Positions 1-10,249 of a DNA stretch of 64,000 bases are shown one piece after another. A program made the translations under genes and the position numbers. The notes beneath the pieces were generated by a model. The model was not told the DNA's origin, made no database searches, and saw only the letters and a program-made list of their open reading frames with translations. Position 1 is the stretch's first letter. Every line of letters starts with the position of its first letter. Location of the stretch: the NCBI RefSeq assembly GCF_013299185.1, contig NZ_JAAFKG010000025.1:1-64000 (forward strand). The letters run 5' to 3'. This stretch comes from Microcoleus sp. bin48.metabat.b7b8b9.023 (GTDB taxonomy: Bacteria > Cyanobacteriota > Cyanobacteriia > Cyanobacteriales > Microcoleaceae).

Positions 1-163
1 ATCCCTAACTGGGTGATGCGATAATTGCACAGATTTCTGGGTGTTTTTACTCACTATTATCTCGGATAATTCACTTTTACCCCCTCAAGCAGTGTATGTG
101 CCAGTTGGGGGTGCGGAATGTGGGTTCTTAGCGTCTTCGCGGTTCGTTAAATAAATACTCTTA

Positions 164-224
164 GGTTCGTAGTGAGGACTTCAGTCCTCTGAATTTATGA
201 GGACTGAAGTCCTCACTACGAACC
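164..224. repeat. Palindromic repeat, GGTTCGTAGTGAGGAC family
   Basis: Two arms of 26 bp are perfect inverted copies around a 9-bp A/T-rich spacer, so the transcript would fold into a long stem. The arm begins GGTTCGTAGTGAGGAC. The same family recurs at 12.36-12.69, 34.67-34.82, 37.28-37.34 and 48.53-48.76 kb. It lies just beyond the 3' end of the HAD gene and could act as a terminator or mRNA-end stabiliser there (inference). Confidence 0.9.
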
Positions 225-266
225 ACAGATAACAGGCTTTCCAGCCTGTTCCACCAACTAACAATA

Positions 267-1148
267 TTAGCTCGCGCTCAAAACAAATTGTTCGATCGCA
301 GCCGCCACACCATCTTCCTCCACATCCGGCGCCACCCAATTAGCAACAGCCTTCACCCCATCAGGAGCATTCCCCATCGCCACGCCCACACCCGCGTAGG
401 AAATCATTTCTAGATCGTTAAAATTGTCGCCGATCGCCATCACATTCGCCGCCTGCAAACCCAAAATTTCCTCCGCCAAATACTGCACTGCATCTCCCTT
501 ATTCGCCGAAGGATGCGTCGCTTCAAAAAAAGTAGCAACGGATCGAGTTAAATAAAGCTCCGCAGGCGTGTAACGCTCGCGCATACTAATGAGCAAGCCG
601 TCGAGTACCTCCGGATTCTGGCACAAAGCCAAGACTTTCGTCGGTTCCCCCGGAATATCTCGCCGCAAATCTTTAATTACATTTGGTTGAATACCCGATC
701 GTTCGGCATAAAGTCGGGTAGCTGTGGTAATTTCTGGTACATACAGTTTATCGTCAATGTAGAAATGGATCGATAGGAGCGATCGCAATTCCGGTACTTC
801 AAAATGCTCTAACAATTGCAAAGCCCTTGGTATCGACAGCGGTAAGTGGCGCAGCCGCTTTTGACTCGCGACATCTTGAATCCACGCGCCCTGGTAGCAA
901 ATCAGCGGCAGAGTTGAGCCGATATGCGAGTGGAAACGCAAAGCAGACTGGTACATCCTGCCCGTAGCGACAGCTACTTTCACTCCCCGCGACTGGGCTG
1001 CCAAAATGGCCTGCTTGACCGGTTCTCGGATCTGATTTGACAAACCTGCGATCGTCCCGTCGATATCCACTACCAGTAGTTTAATGTCTGCGGTGCCAAA
1101 ATTGCGATCGGTCGCAGTAGCTGGATTTGAGGCAGTTATATTCTGCAT
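267..1148 (-). CDS. HAD-superfamily (Cof-type) sugar-phosphatase
   Basis: Predicted cytoplasmic phosphohydrolase of 293 aa, the usual size for Cof/YbiV-like type IIB HAD enzymes. HAD motif I is DIDGT (nucleophile D28, acid/base D30), a conserved Lys lies in NKGDAV near residue 215, and motif IV is IGDNFNDLEM near 240, which binds Mg2+. The cap between motifs II and III has the length expected of a type IIB cap. The family hydrolyses small phosphorylated metabolites; the substrate cannot be read from sequence. It is transcribed away from its large kinase neighbour and is not in an obvious operon. The first ~20 residues before the HAD core are low in conservation, so a start nearer the DIDGT motif is possible. 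Confidence 0.85.
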   Translation of the reverse strand: MQNITASNPATATDRNFGTADIKLLVVDIDGTIAGLSNQIREPVKQAILAAQSRGVKVAVATGRMYQSALRFHSHIGSTLPLICYQGAWIQDVASQKRLRHLPLSIPRALQLLEHFEVPELRSLLSIHFYIDDKLYVPEITTATRLYAERSGIQPNVIKDLRRDIPGEPTKVLALCQNPEVLDGLLISMRERYTPAELYLTRSVATFFEATHPSANKGDAVQYLAEEILGLQAANVMAIGDNFNDLEMISYAGVGVAMGNAPDGVKAVANWVAPDVEEDGVAAAIEQFVLSAS

Positions 1149-1524
1149 GATTGTTTTTAGATTTTACCTGTTGATTTGCACGTACCAGTTTATTTTGGCA
1201 CTGGCCCGATAGCAAAATGCAACTTCTGATTTTTTGAATACTAGAATATAGATAATTGAGTAAACCCCAAAAAAGTATCAAGGATGAGCCTTTAGGGCCT
1301 GGTTTAACTAAGCTACATAATAGCAGCTAGTTTACTGCCGTAAAAACCGCCCTCGATCTGCGATCTGTATTTTTACTTACTTAATAATACCATGTAAAAA
1401 ACAACAACAGCAGCCAATATGTCAACCATTCTGTCATCATTCATTCCCACTTCTTCCATCTCAAATCTAAAATTTAAAATCTAAAATCCTCTAACCGTAC
1501 TTTTCAAGCCAGCCCTCAAACAGC
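1149..1524. other. Divergent intergenic region
   Basis: This 376-bp gap lies between the divergent HAD and kinase genes, so it should hold promoters for both. It is A/T rich and ends with a short array of the 7-mer ATCTAAA (about 1461-1488). No further gene, RNA or clear operator was seen. Confidence 0.5.
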
Positions 1525-4500
1525 ATGATTACCATTCCGGGATACCGCATTGACGGAGAACTTTATACAAACCCCCACACAGCCATTTATCGAGGGATGC
1601 AGCTTGAAGATCAAAAACCAGTTATCCTGAAAACTCTCACGCCGACCTACCCTACCCCAGGGCGAATAGCCCAACTCCTGCACGAAGCAGAAATCCTTAA
1701 AAATTTAAATTTGCCAGGAATAGTCAAACTTTACAAGCTCGAAAAATACAATCACTTTCCTGTTTTAATTTTAGAAGATTTTGGTGGCATTTCCCTAAAA
1801 GATTTTCTCAGCACCAACCAGCTAGATTTACAACAATTTCTCCAAATAGGCATAAAACTAGCAGAAACTCTCGGGCAACTTCACGAACACCACATCATTC
1901 ACAAAGATATTAAACCCAGCAATATTATTGTCAATATCCAGACTGGGGATGTCAAAATTACTGATTTTGCGATCGCCTCCCTGCTACCGGGCGAAAACCC
2001 CGCCCTGGCCCACCCCAATTTACTCGAAGGAACCCTCGCCTATATCTCTCCCGAACAAACGGGACGCATGAATCGGGCGATCGACTACCGCACCGATTTT
2101 TATTCTTTAGGCGTCACATTTTATGAAATGCTCTGCGGCGAATTGCCTTTTAGTGCGATCGATCCGATGGAATTAGTCCACTCCCATATTGCTAAAACGC
2201 CCATTTCTCCTGGCGAAAATAGAAAGCAGAAAGTCAAAAGCAGCATCAATCAAACAGAAAGCGACGAGATTCCTCTAGCCATTGACGATATCGTAATGAA
2301 GCTATTAGCAAAAACAGCCGAAGACAGGTATAAAAGTGCTTTCGGACTTTTGTATGACTTGGAAAATTGTCTCGCTCAACTGCAAACAAGCGGCGCAATT
2401 TCTCACATCACCCTCGGCGAGCAAGATCGGTCAACTCACCTACAAATTTCCCAAAAACTTTACGGACGAGAAGCGGAAGTTAATCTACTTCTCAATACGT
2501 TCGATCGCATGAAGCGAGGCTATACAGAAATCCTACTTATTTCCGGTTGTGCCGGTCTTGGCAAATCGTCGCTTGTCTATGAAATTTACCAACCCATACT
2601 CCGGGAGAATGGGTATTTTATAGACAGCAAATTTGAGGAATTCAAGCGCGATATTCCCTACGCTTTTTTGCTCCAAGCTTTTCAAGACTTGTTGCAGCAA
2701 ATTCTCACAGAAACAGCCGCCAAAGTGCTAGTTTGGAAACAAGAAATTTTAAATGCTCTCGGTAACAACTGCCAAGTAATTATTGAAGTTATTCCAGAAG
2801 TAGAACTGATTGTCGGGTCGCAGCCTTCTGTGCCAGATTTAGGATCGAATGAATCTCAAAATCGCTTTAATTTAGTATTTCAAAAATTCATCCGCATCTT
2901 TACTCAAAAAGCACACCCGCTGGTGATTTTTCTCGATGACTTGCAGTGGATTGATTCAGCCTCGCTCAAGTTGATCCAACTGCTAGCAACTGACATGGCC
3001 AGCCAATACTTATTAATAATCGGAGCCTATAGAGAATCAGAAGTAGATGCAAATCATCCCGTAATGCTAGCCGCAGAAACAATTAGGAAAGCAGGCGGGA
3101 ATGTAAGTACGATCGCCCTTTTGCCTTTAGATATTAACAGCGTCAATCAACTCGTCGCGGATACTCTGATCTGCGCCCCAGAAAAATCGCTACCTTTGGG
3201 ACAATTACTGTTTCACAAAACCGGAGGAAATCCATTTTTTATAATCCAGTTGCTGAAGTCTCTTTACTCGCAAAAAATGCTACAATTTAAAATTGTAGCC
3301 TCTAAAAAATCCGTCGATCGAGCCGAACCTCACTTGTCTGACTTTGCCGAACAAATCCCAGAACAAGCTGTGAAAAAATGCAAAATCACAGGCGAGTGGC
3401 AGTGGGACATTGAGCAAATACAAGAAATAGGAATAACTGACAATGTTGTGGAATTAATGATAGACAACATTCAGAAACTTTCAGGCAATACGCAGGAACT
3501 GCTAAAATTAGCCGCTTGTATAGGTAACAAATTTGATTTAGCAATTCTCTCCCAAATCAGCGAACAACCTCTCACTTCCGCAGCAATAGACCTCTGGGAG
3601 GCACTTCAGTCCGGTCTCATTTTGCCCGTGAATAACGCTTACAAAATTCCGATCGCACTAGCAGCAAGCACAGGCTTAAAAGACCAAATATCTAGAGACG
3701 TTACAGATGAATTGTCCCTACCAGTTGCTGATGCTGGTAGCGCAACTTATAAATTTTTGCACGAGCGAGTTCAGCAAGCAGCTTACGCTTTAATATCGGA
3801 ATCTCAGAAACAAGAAATTCATCTCAAAATCGGCAGATTCTTGCTGCAAAACGCGCATCCAGAGCAATTAGAAAACCATATTTTCGATTTAGTCAACCAA
3901 CTAAATGCAGCCCAACCAATCATCAGCAGTAAATTAGAAAAACTTCATTTATGTAAATTAAATTTAATGGCGGGCCGCAAAGCAAAAGCCAGTGCAGCTT
4001 ACGAACTCGCTGTCAAATATTTGGCCGCAGGTATTGCATTGCTTCCCATGCAAAGTTGGCAAACCGACTACGACTTGACTCTTGCACTCTACGAGTCAGC
4101 AGCAGAAGCAGCTTACCTCAATACCGATTTTGAACAAATGGAAAAATGGGCAAAAATTGTCTTGCAATACGCCCAAAATGAACTAGACAAAGTCAAAGTT
4201 TTTGAAATCCGAATCACAGCTTGTGCGATGCAAACCAAACTGCAAGAAGCGGTAACAATTGGTCGGGAATCACTCACAATGTTAGGAATAAACTTTCCAA
4301 AATCGCCAACTCCCCTCCACATTCAGCAAGCACTTACCAAAACCTCAGCTTATTTAACAGGAAAAAAGATAGAAGATTTAATTGACTTGCCTATGATGAC
4401 CGAGCCGCGTAAATTAGCAACTATGCGCGTGCTTTCCAGTATGTTGTCGGCTACCTCGATTGTTGAACCCATACTGTTGCCGTTGATTGTCTGCGAGCAA

Positions 4501-7038
4501 GTTAATTTATCTATCAACTACGGAAATTCTGCTTTTTCTGCCTTCGGTTATGCTAATTACGGAGCAATTTTAAAAGGAATAGTTAGAGACATTGAATCGG
4601 GCGAGCGATTTGGTCAATTAGCATTAAATTTGATCGCTCGACTAAATGCTTTAGAATTCAAAAGCAAGACTCTTAATTTAGTTGCCTTCATTTTGATGCA
4701 CGGCAAACATCACGTTAAAGATACTTTACCTCTGTTAGAAGAAGCCTATCAAAGCGCGCTCGAAAATGGTGATTTAGAATCGGTTGGATATTCTGCCGTA
4801 AATATTTGTCAGTCCTTGTATTTTATTGGTCAAGAATTGCCGCAACTGGAACGAAAAATGGTAAATTACAACCATTTGCTATTTCAACTAAAGCAAGAAA
4901 CGGTATTGACTTGGAATCAAATATATTGGCAAACAGTTTTGCAATTGATGGGGAAAATGGAAAGCCCCGACATTTTATTACGTGAAGCTTACAGCGAAAA
5001 AACATTATTGCCGCTGCTGTTGAAAGTTAACGATCGAGTGGGACTTCAAACTTTTTACTTACAGAAATTAATATTAGCCTATTTATTTGGCAATGTCGAG
5101 CTGGCGCTAGAAAATGCAGCGCAAGCCGAAGTTTATTTAGACGGAGTTGTGGGGTTTATTAATGTTCCTGAATACCATTTTTACGATTCTCTCGCCCGAC
5201 TCGCAGCATATCCATCGGCAACAAAAGAGGTACAAGAAGAGCATCTTTTTTACGCAAACACCAACCTAAAAAAAATGCAAAAGAAAGCACTTTCTGCGCC
5301 GATGAACCTCCAGCACAAATGTGACTTGATTGCCGCTGAAAAAGCTCGAATATTGGGAGATATTGTGAGAGCAATGGAATATTACGACTCCGCCATTGCC
5401 GGAGCGCAAACAAACGGATACATACAGGTACAAGCACTAGCAGCAGAATTGGCAGGAGCATTTTATTTATCGATTGGACGAGAAAAAATTGCGAAAACTT
5501 ACTTGACAGAAGCGCGTTATTGCTATCAGCGCTGGGGAGCTAAAGCGAAAGTAGCGCATTTAGAATCAAAATACTCGCAGTTGCTGACTTCACCCTCAAT
5601 TTCAACTAATATCGAAACTCACAAATCTACGAGTAGCGCTTGCACTACGAGCGACGGTGCAGGCGTACTAGACTTGACAACAGCAGTAAAAGCATCGCAA
5701 ACCTTAGCGGGCGAAATAGTTCTAGACAAACTGCTGGCAAAACTGATGAAAATTGTTATTGAAAATGCCGGGGGACAAAAAGGCTTTTTAATACTAGAAA
5801 AATCTGGTCAATGGGTGATTGAAGCATCAGGCTCTGTAGATGTCGAGCGGGTTAATGTAATGCAATCAATTCCGATAGATTTTGTAGGTGAAGATCGAGA
5901 AGTAACTTTGCTGGCAGTTTCTGTTGTCAACTACGTCGCCCGTACCCAGGAAAGTATAGTTTTAAATGATGCCACCCGCGAAGGACAATTTACTCGCGCA
6001 CCTTATATAATTGCGGTTCAACCTAAATCAATTCTTTGCACTCCCTTAATCCATCAAGGCAAACTCAGTGGCATTTTATATTTAGAAAACAATCTGACTA
6101 CAGGCGCTTTTACGCCAGACAGGTTGGAACTATTAAAACTGCTGTCTTCTCAAATTTCTATCTCGATTGAAAACGCCCAACTTTACATGAACTTGCAGCA
6201 ATTCAATCAGAATCTTGAAAACTTAGTTCAGCAGCGTACCTGCGAATTGTCCCAAACTTTAGAAGACTTAAAATCGGCTCAAAATAAACTGGTAGAAGCG
6301 GAAAAAATGGCTGCCCTCGGAGGGTTGGTTGCAGGTGTCGCCCACGAAATAAATACTCCCATCGGCGTAGGTATCACTGCCGCCTCGCTACTGGCTGAAA
6401 AAGTCACAAAATTTTTGGATCTTTACAGCAAGGGTCAAATTAAACGATCGGAGCTAGAAAAATTCCTGGATACGGCGCTGCAAAGCAGTAATATGATCTT
6501 ATCCAACCTCACGCGGGCGGCAGACTTGATTCACAGTTTTAAAGAAGTGGCTGTAGATCAGTCGAGCGAATTAAAACGCACGTTTAACGTGAAAAACTAT
6601 CTAGAGGAGATTTTGACATCCTTAAGCGCCAAACTCAGAAGAACTAAGCACAAAGTAGAGATTAAGTGCGATGAAAATATTGTACTGGACAGTTACCCCG
6701 GTGTGTTCTCTCAAATTGTGACAAATCTGGTGTTGAATTCCCTAATTCACGCTTACGATGGAGAAAATGGGGGGATTCTGGCGTTTGATTTGAAACTAGA
6801 GGGCGATCGGCTAATATTTGAATATGCCGATAACGGCAAAGGAATTACCCCAGAAAATCTCAGTAAAATTTTTGAACCATTTTTTACGACAAAAAGAGGT
6901 CAGGGCGGCACAGGATTGGGACTGCACATTATTTACAACCTTGTCACGCAAAAACTAAAAGGCAGAATTCGCTGCGAAAGTCAAGTAGAAAAAGGCACAA
7001 AATTTATGATAGAATTTCCGGCTATAAGAAGAAATTAG
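1525..7038 (+). CDS. Ser/Thr kinase - AAA ATPase - GAF - histidine kinase
   Basis: A 1837-aa signalling protein of a type common in filamentous cyanobacteria. Residues ~7-290 are a Hanks-type kinase: K36, catalytic loop HKDIKPSN (126-133) and the GTLAYISPEQ activation segment near 169. The Mg-binding motif reads DFA rather than DFG (D147). Residues ~315-650 are an AAA/STAND ATPase with P-loop CAGLGKSS (344-351) and Walker B-like LVIFLDDLQWID. A long helical, TPR-like stretch (~800-1370) follows, then a GAF domain (~1390-1545), a coiled coil and a histidine kinase with H-box AHEINTP (H1607) and a terminal HATPase (DNGKG and GTGLGL boxes). No membrane segments were seen, so it is probably cytoplasmic. 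The response regulator-cyclase starts 47 bp downstream and is the likely phosphotransfer partner (inference). The input signal is unknown. Confidence 0.9.
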   Translation: MITIPGYRIDGELYTNPHTAIYRGMQLEDQKPVILKTLTPTYPTPGRIAQLLHEAEILKNLNLPGIVKLYKLEKYNHFPVLILEDFGGISLKDFLSTNQLDLQQFLQIGIKLAETLGQLHEHHIIHKDIKPSNIIVNIQTGDVKITDFAIASLLPGENPALAHPNLLEGTLAYISPEQTGRMNRAIDYRTDFYSLGVTFYEMLCGELPFSAIDPMELVHSHIAKTPISPGENRKQKVKSSINQTESDEIPLAIDDIVMKLLAKTAEDRYKSAFGLLYDLENCLAQLQTSGAISHITLGEQDRSTHLQISQKLYGREAEVNLLLNTFDRMKRGYTEILLISGCAGLGKSSLVYEIYQPILRENGYFIDSKFEEFKRDIPYAFLLQAFQDLLQQILTETAAKVLVWKQEILNALGNNCQVIIEVIPEVELIVGSQPSVPDLGSNESQNRFNLVFQKFIRIFTQKAHPLVIFLDDLQWIDSASLKLIQLLATDMASQYLLIIGAYRESEVDANHPVMLAAETIRKAGGNVSTIALLPLDINSVNQLVADTLICAPEKSLPLGQLLFHKTGGNPFFIIQLLKSLYSQKMLQFKIVASKKSVDRAEPHLSDFAEQIPEQAVKKCKITGEWQWDIEQIQEIGITDNVVELMIDNIQKLSGNTQELLKLAACIGNKFDLAILSQISEQPLTSAAIDLWEALQSGLILPVNNAYKIPIALAASTGLKDQISRDVTDELSLPVADAGSATYKFLHERVQQAAYALISESQKQEIHLKIGRFLLQNAHPEQLENHIFDLVNQLNAAQPIISSKLEKLHLCKLNLMAGRKAKASAAYELAVKYLAAGIALLPMQSWQTDYDLTLALYESAAEAAYLNTDFEQMEKWAKIVLQYAQNELDKVKVFEIRITACAMQTKLQEAVTIGRESLTMLGINFPKSPTPLHIQQALTKTSAYLTGKKIEDLIDLPMMTEPRKLATMRVLSSMLSATSIVEPILLPLIVCEQVNLSINYGNSAFSAFGYANYGAILKGIVRDIESGERFGQLALNLIARLNALEFKSKTLNLVAFILMHGKHHVKDTLPLLEEAYQSALENGDLESVGYSAVNICQSLYFIGQELPQLERKMVNYNHLLFQLKQETVLTWNQIYWQTVLQLMGKMESPDILLREAYSEKTLLPLLLKVNDRVGLQTFYLQKLILAYLFGNVELALENAAQAEVYLDGVVGFINVPEYHFYDSLARLAAYPSATKEVQEEHLFYANTNLKKMQKKALSAPMNLQHKCDLIAAEKARILGDIVRAMEYYDSAIAGAQTNGYIQVQALAAELAGAFYLSIGREKIAKTYLTEARYCYQRWGAKAKVAHLESKYSQLLTSPSISTNIETHKSTSSACTTSDGAGVLDLTTAVKASQTLAGEIVLDKLLAKLMKIVIENAGGQKGFLILEKSGQWVIEASGSVDVERVNVMQSIPIDFVGEDREVTLLAVSVVNYVARTQESIVLNDATREGQFTRAPYIIAVQPKSILCTPLIHQGKLSGILYLENNLTTGAFTPDRLELLKLLSSQISISIENAQLYMNLQQFNQNLENLVQQRTCELSQTLEDLKSAQNKLVEAEKMAALGGLVAGVAHEINTPIGVGITAASLLAEKVTKFLDLYSKGQIKRSELEKFLDTALQSSNMILSNLTRAADLIHSFKEVAVDQSSELKRTFNVKNYLEEILTSLSAKLRRTKHKVEIKCDENIVLDSYPGVFSQIVTNLVLNSLIHAYDGENGGILAFDLKLEGDRLIFEYADNGKGITPENLSKIFEPFFTTKRGQGGTGLGLHIIYNLVTQKLKGRIRCESQVEKGTKFMIEFPAIRRN

Positions 7039-7085
7039 TTATTATACTGTCAGTTTTAATATAATTCTATTTAGGAGAACGATAA

Positions 7086-8498
7086 ATGTCAGAAGCTAGT
7101 AAAAATGTGTTGGCTGCGGGCGATGACGAATTAATAGTGGCGGGCGACGATGAATTAATCTTTGCCGACGAAGACGAGACGGAAGACAAGCCGATCGCAG
7201 GAACGTGGAAAATATTGATTGTAGACGATGAAATAGAAATTCATAATATTACAAAACTCGCTTTAAATGAATTTATATTTGAAAACAAAGCGATCGCATT
7301 TATCAGCGCTTACTCAGGTAAAGAAGCCAAAGAAATAATCGAAGCCCATCCAGACATAGCCTTGATTTTACTCGATGTAGTCATGGAAACAGAAGAGGCA
7401 GGCTTGGAAGTAGTAAAATACATCCGCGATATTTTAGAGAATCAAGTAGTACGGATTATTTTGCGTACCGGACAGCCGGGACAAGTGCCAGAAGATGTAG
7501 TAATTGTCAGCTACGATATTAATGATTACAAAACAAAAACAGAACTAACAAACAAAAAGTTATTTACCACGGTAGTGACAGCACTCAGAGCATTTCGCGC
7601 CCTGACTCAAATCGAGGCTAGCAAAAGTGAACTAGAAAAAATAGCAGCAGCGTCAGCGCGCTTTGTACCCAGAGAATTTTTGAAATTTCTCCAAAGAGAA
7701 AGCATAGTTGATGCCAGATTGGGAGACTCTGTACAGGCAGAAATGACGATTATGTTTGCTGATATTCGTTCATTTACAAGTTTGTCAGAGAGTATGTCTC
7801 CCCGAGAAAATTTTGAATTTCTCAACTCTTACTTAAGCCGAGTTGGCCCAGTTATCCGCCAGTACAACGGTTTTATAGATAAATATATTGGTGACGGAAT
7901 TATGGCTTTATTTCCTAACTGTGCTGAAGATGCTGTGCAAGCAGCAATAGAGATGCAGCAGCAAGTTAAAATTTATAACAAACACAGACAAAATTGTGGA
8001 TACAAACCTATTTCTATAGGGATTGGCTTGCATACTGGAACTTTAATGTTGGGTACTATTGGCGAGGCGGAACGGATGGAAAGTACGGTCATTTCTGATG
8101 CTGTAAATTTAGCCTCTAGGGTGGAAGGATTGACAAAGCTTTACGGAGTTGGTATTGTTGCTAGCGTTCAGACTTTGTGCCGGATTGACGACCCCCAACA
8201 TTATAAGTGCCGATTTCTCGATCGCGTTCAAGTAAAAGGAAAACAAGCGCCGGTGGCTGTGTTTGAGATTTATGACGGCGACTCGGATATGATGATCGAA
8301 CTAAAAGGAAAAACCCAAACTGATTTTGAACAGGGCATTTTTTTTCACTACCAGCAGCAATTCGCGCAGGCGAGGCAAATGTTTATGCGTGTCTTGCAAG
8401 TGAACAAGTATGATAAGGCTGCATTGTTTTATGCAGAACGCTGCGATATGTTGATGAAGAATGCACTGATTATGACTTTGGAAGGAATTGAAATATAG
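7086..8498 (+). CDS. Response regulator with class III nucleotide cyclase domain
   Basis: 470 aa. After an acidic N-terminal tail with two near-identical AGDDELI repeats comes a receiver domain (DDE at 47-49, phospho-acceptor D97), then a short coiled coil and a class III cyclase domain (~215-395). Both metal aspartates are present: D226 in MFADIRSFT and D270 in KYIGDGIMALF. The base-selecting positions read Lys (K266) and Thr (T334), the pairing usual for bacterial class IIIb adenylyl cyclases, so the likely product is cAMP. A good Shine-Dalgarno (AGGAGA) lies 7-8 bases before the ATG. It follows the large kinase by 47 bp, suggesting an operon in which phosphorylation controls cyclase output. 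The stop codon abuts a GCATTGG heptamer array. Confidence 0.9.
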   Translation: MSEASKNVLAAGDDELIVAGDDELIFADEDETEDKPIAGTWKILIVDDEIEIHNITKLALNEFIFENKAIAFISAYSGKEAKEIIEAHPDIALILLDVVMETEEAGLEVVKYIRDILENQVVRIILRTGQPGQVPEDVVIVSYDINDYKTKTELTNKKLFTTVVTALRAFRALTQIEASKSELEKIAAASARFVPREFLKFLQRESIVDARLGDSVQAEMTIMFADIRSFTSLSESMSPRENFEFLNSYLSRVGPVIRQYNGFIDKYIGDGIMALFPNCAEDAVQAAIEMQQQVKIYNKHRQNCGYKPISIGIGLHTGTLMLGTIGEAERMESTVISDAVNLASRVEGLTKLYGVGIVASVQTLCRIDDPQHYKCRFLDRVQVKGKQAPVAVFEIYDGDSDMMIELKGKTQTDFEQGIFFHYQQQFAQARQMFMRVLQVNKYDKAALFYAERCDMLMKNALIMTLEGIEI

Positions 8499-8604
8499 GG
8501 CATTGGGCATTGGGTATTGGGCATTGGGCATTGGGTATCATTTATTATCACGAACTGATAACGAATAACGAATAACAAATAAGAAATAACAAATAACAGA
8601 TAAC
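8498..8604. repeat. Heptamer arrays (GCATTGG)n and (GAATAAC)n
   Basis: Two adjacent short arrays fill the whole gap between the cyclase gene and the next CDS. Five GCATTGG-like units start at the TAG stop itself; after a 20-bp interval come about seven AATAACN units, ending 7 bp before the next ATG. Unit length is 7 bp in both, as in cyanobacterial STRR sequences. Confidence 0.85.
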
Positions 8605-8611
8605 TTAATTT

Positions 8612-9745
8612 ATGCGCTTAAAATCTCTTGATGTTTTTCGCGGAATTGCGATCGCCTCCATGATTCTAGTGAACAACCCCGGCAGTTGGAAACAGGTGTA
8701 TCCGCCGCTAGAACACGCAGAATGGCACGGCTGCACCCCGACAGACTTAGTATTTCCGTTTTTCCTGTTTATCGTTGGCTGTGCGATGTCTTTCTCGCTG
8801 TCAAAATATACTGAAACTACTACAAAAATAGAAACAAATATTTATTGGCGAATTGTGCGGCGGGCGGCGATTTTATTTGTATTAGGATTGCTGCTAAATA
8901 CATCTTCGATCGCCCTTGACGTACTTTTGAACGGCGCCCCGATCGCAAATTTCGGTAAAATCCGCATCATGGGAGTTTTGCAGCGGATTGGCTTAGCGTA
9001 TGCAATTAGTGCGATCGCGATGTTGAACCTTTCCCCCCGCAATCAAAAACTGCTCGCTGTTGCCGTGCTTTTAGGTTATTGGGGCGCATTATTTGTATTT
9101 GCTGTAGGGGGGTACACTGAATACGCACTGACGCCGGAGGGATATGTAGGTGGATATGTCGATCGGCTAATTCTCGGCAGCCAACACCTGTACAAAGGCG
9201 GCCCCTTCGATCCAGAAGGATTGTTGAGTACGTTACCAGCCAGCGTGACAGTGCTGATCGGCTATTTTACAGGGGAATGGTTGCGCGTGCAGCCAATCAA
9301 AACCCGGACGAGTTTAAATTTAGTAATTAGTGGATTATGTTGCTTAGTAATTGGTCATTTGTGGGGATTTTCATTTCCGATTAACAAACAACTTTGGACG
9401 AGTTCCTATGTAGTTTTTACCGCAGGTTGGGCTTTGCTTTTGCTAGCAGCTTGCTACGAAACAATTGAAGTGCGAGGTTGGAAATGGGGGCGACCGTTTG
9501 AGATTATGGGATTGAATGCGATTTTCTTGTTTGTTGCTTCTGGGATTGTCGCCAGACTTTTGTTGAAAACTCATATCGGTAGTGGCGAAACTGCTCCAAC
9601 AACTTACACTTGGATTTATGAAAACTGGTTTGTGCCTTGGGCTGGGCCGTTGAATGGTTCTCTGGCTTTTGCAGTGACGGCGGTATTGTGTTGGTGGTTG
9701 ATTTTGTATGGGATGTACCGCCGCGGTTGGCAGATTAAAATTTGA
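8612..9745 (+). CDS. Multi-pass membrane acyltransferase, HGSNAT/DUF5009-like
   Basis: 377 aa with about ten hydrophobic helices, hence an inner-membrane protein. The N-terminus (MRLKSLDVFRGIAIASMILVN) and the segment HAEWHGCTPTDLVFPFFLF match the hallmark of the heparan-alpha-glucosaminide N-acetyltransferase family and its bacterial DUF1624/DUF5009 relatives, which move acetyl groups from cytoplasmic acetyl-CoA onto sugars across the membrane. The His in WHGC is the best active-site candidate. Sugar substrate unknown; cell-envelope glycan acetylation is plausible (inference). It stands alone between repeat arrays. Confidence 0.8.
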   Translation: MRLKSLDVFRGIAIASMILVNNPGSWKQVYPPLEHAEWHGCTPTDLVFPFFLFIVGCAMSFSLSKYTETTTKIETNIYWRIVRRAAILFVLGLLLNTSSIALDVLLNGAPIANFGKIRIMGVLQRIGLAYAISAIAMLNLSPRNQKLLAVAVLLGYWGALFVFAVGGYTEYALTPEGYVGGYVDRLILGSQHLYKGGPFDPEGLLSTLPASVTVLIGYFTGEWLRVQPIKTRTSLNLVISGLCCLVIGHLWGFSFPINKQLWTSSYVVFTAGWALLLLAACYETIEVRGWKWGRPFEIMGLNAIFLFVASGIVARLLLKTHIGSGETAPTTYTWIYENWFVPWAGPLNGSLAFAVTAVLCWWLILYGMYRRGWQIKI

Positions 9746-9765
9746 TAAGTTTGGTGTAGTTGATG

Positions 9766-9876
9766 TATAGCCTTTCTCAAAAAGGTGAGGTATGACTGAC
9801 AGGTTATATAACCACTGAAACCAAGAGGGCACTCTTCCCAACAACGTCCGCGAATATGGGAGCTAGATCCGCTATA
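9766..9876. mobile_element. MITE copy 1, TIR TATAGCC
   Basis: About 111 bp starting TATAGCCTTTCTCAAAAAG and ending CCGCTATA. It is closely similar over its first ~90 bp to the element at 10141-10249, in the same orientation. The right terminal repeat has diverged. TA-bounded ends recall IS630/Tc1-mariner MITEs (family inference). Confidence 0.7.
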
Positions 9877-10140
9877 ACTCTTTTAATAATCTCAGATAAC
9901 AATACTTCGGACAGTTTTTCAACGACTCTGTAAGCGTTACAGCGTAAGCCCTGGCATTTTTAATGTTTTTTTGAAACGAGCGGGCTAGACTCAAACATTG
10001 AAAAAATACTCATCCCTATAGCCATCAAGGGTTTGAGATACTCGATTAGATCTAAAAATGTCCGAAGTATTGAGATAAGGGCGATCGATCTTTCTAGCAA
10101 AACACCAGTTTAAGTTATAATTGAAGGCAGGAGGATATAT
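9877..10140. other. Intergenic between two MITE copies
   Basis: 264 bp of unique A/T-rich sequence lie between two direct copies of the TATAGCC element. No ORF with recognisable content was found. It may be ordinary spacer or the remains of a longer element whose ends are the two copies. Confidence 0.4.
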
Positions 10141-10249
10141 TATAGCCTTTCTCAAAAAGATGAGGTATGGCTGACAGCTTACATAACCGCTGAAATCAAG
10201 AGGGCTCTCTTCCCAACAACGTCCGCGAATCTTTGTGAAAACCGCTATA
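10141..10249. mobile_element. MITE copy 2, imperfect TIRs TATAGC
   Basis: 109 bp. The left end TATAGCCTTTCTCAAAAAG matches the reverse complement of the right end, TATAGCGGTTTTCACAAA, at most positions, so terminal inverted repeats are visible. The final A of the element is the first base of the ATG of the following gene. The related copies are 9766-9876 and, with opposite-facing similarity, 20144-20250. Confidence 0.75.
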
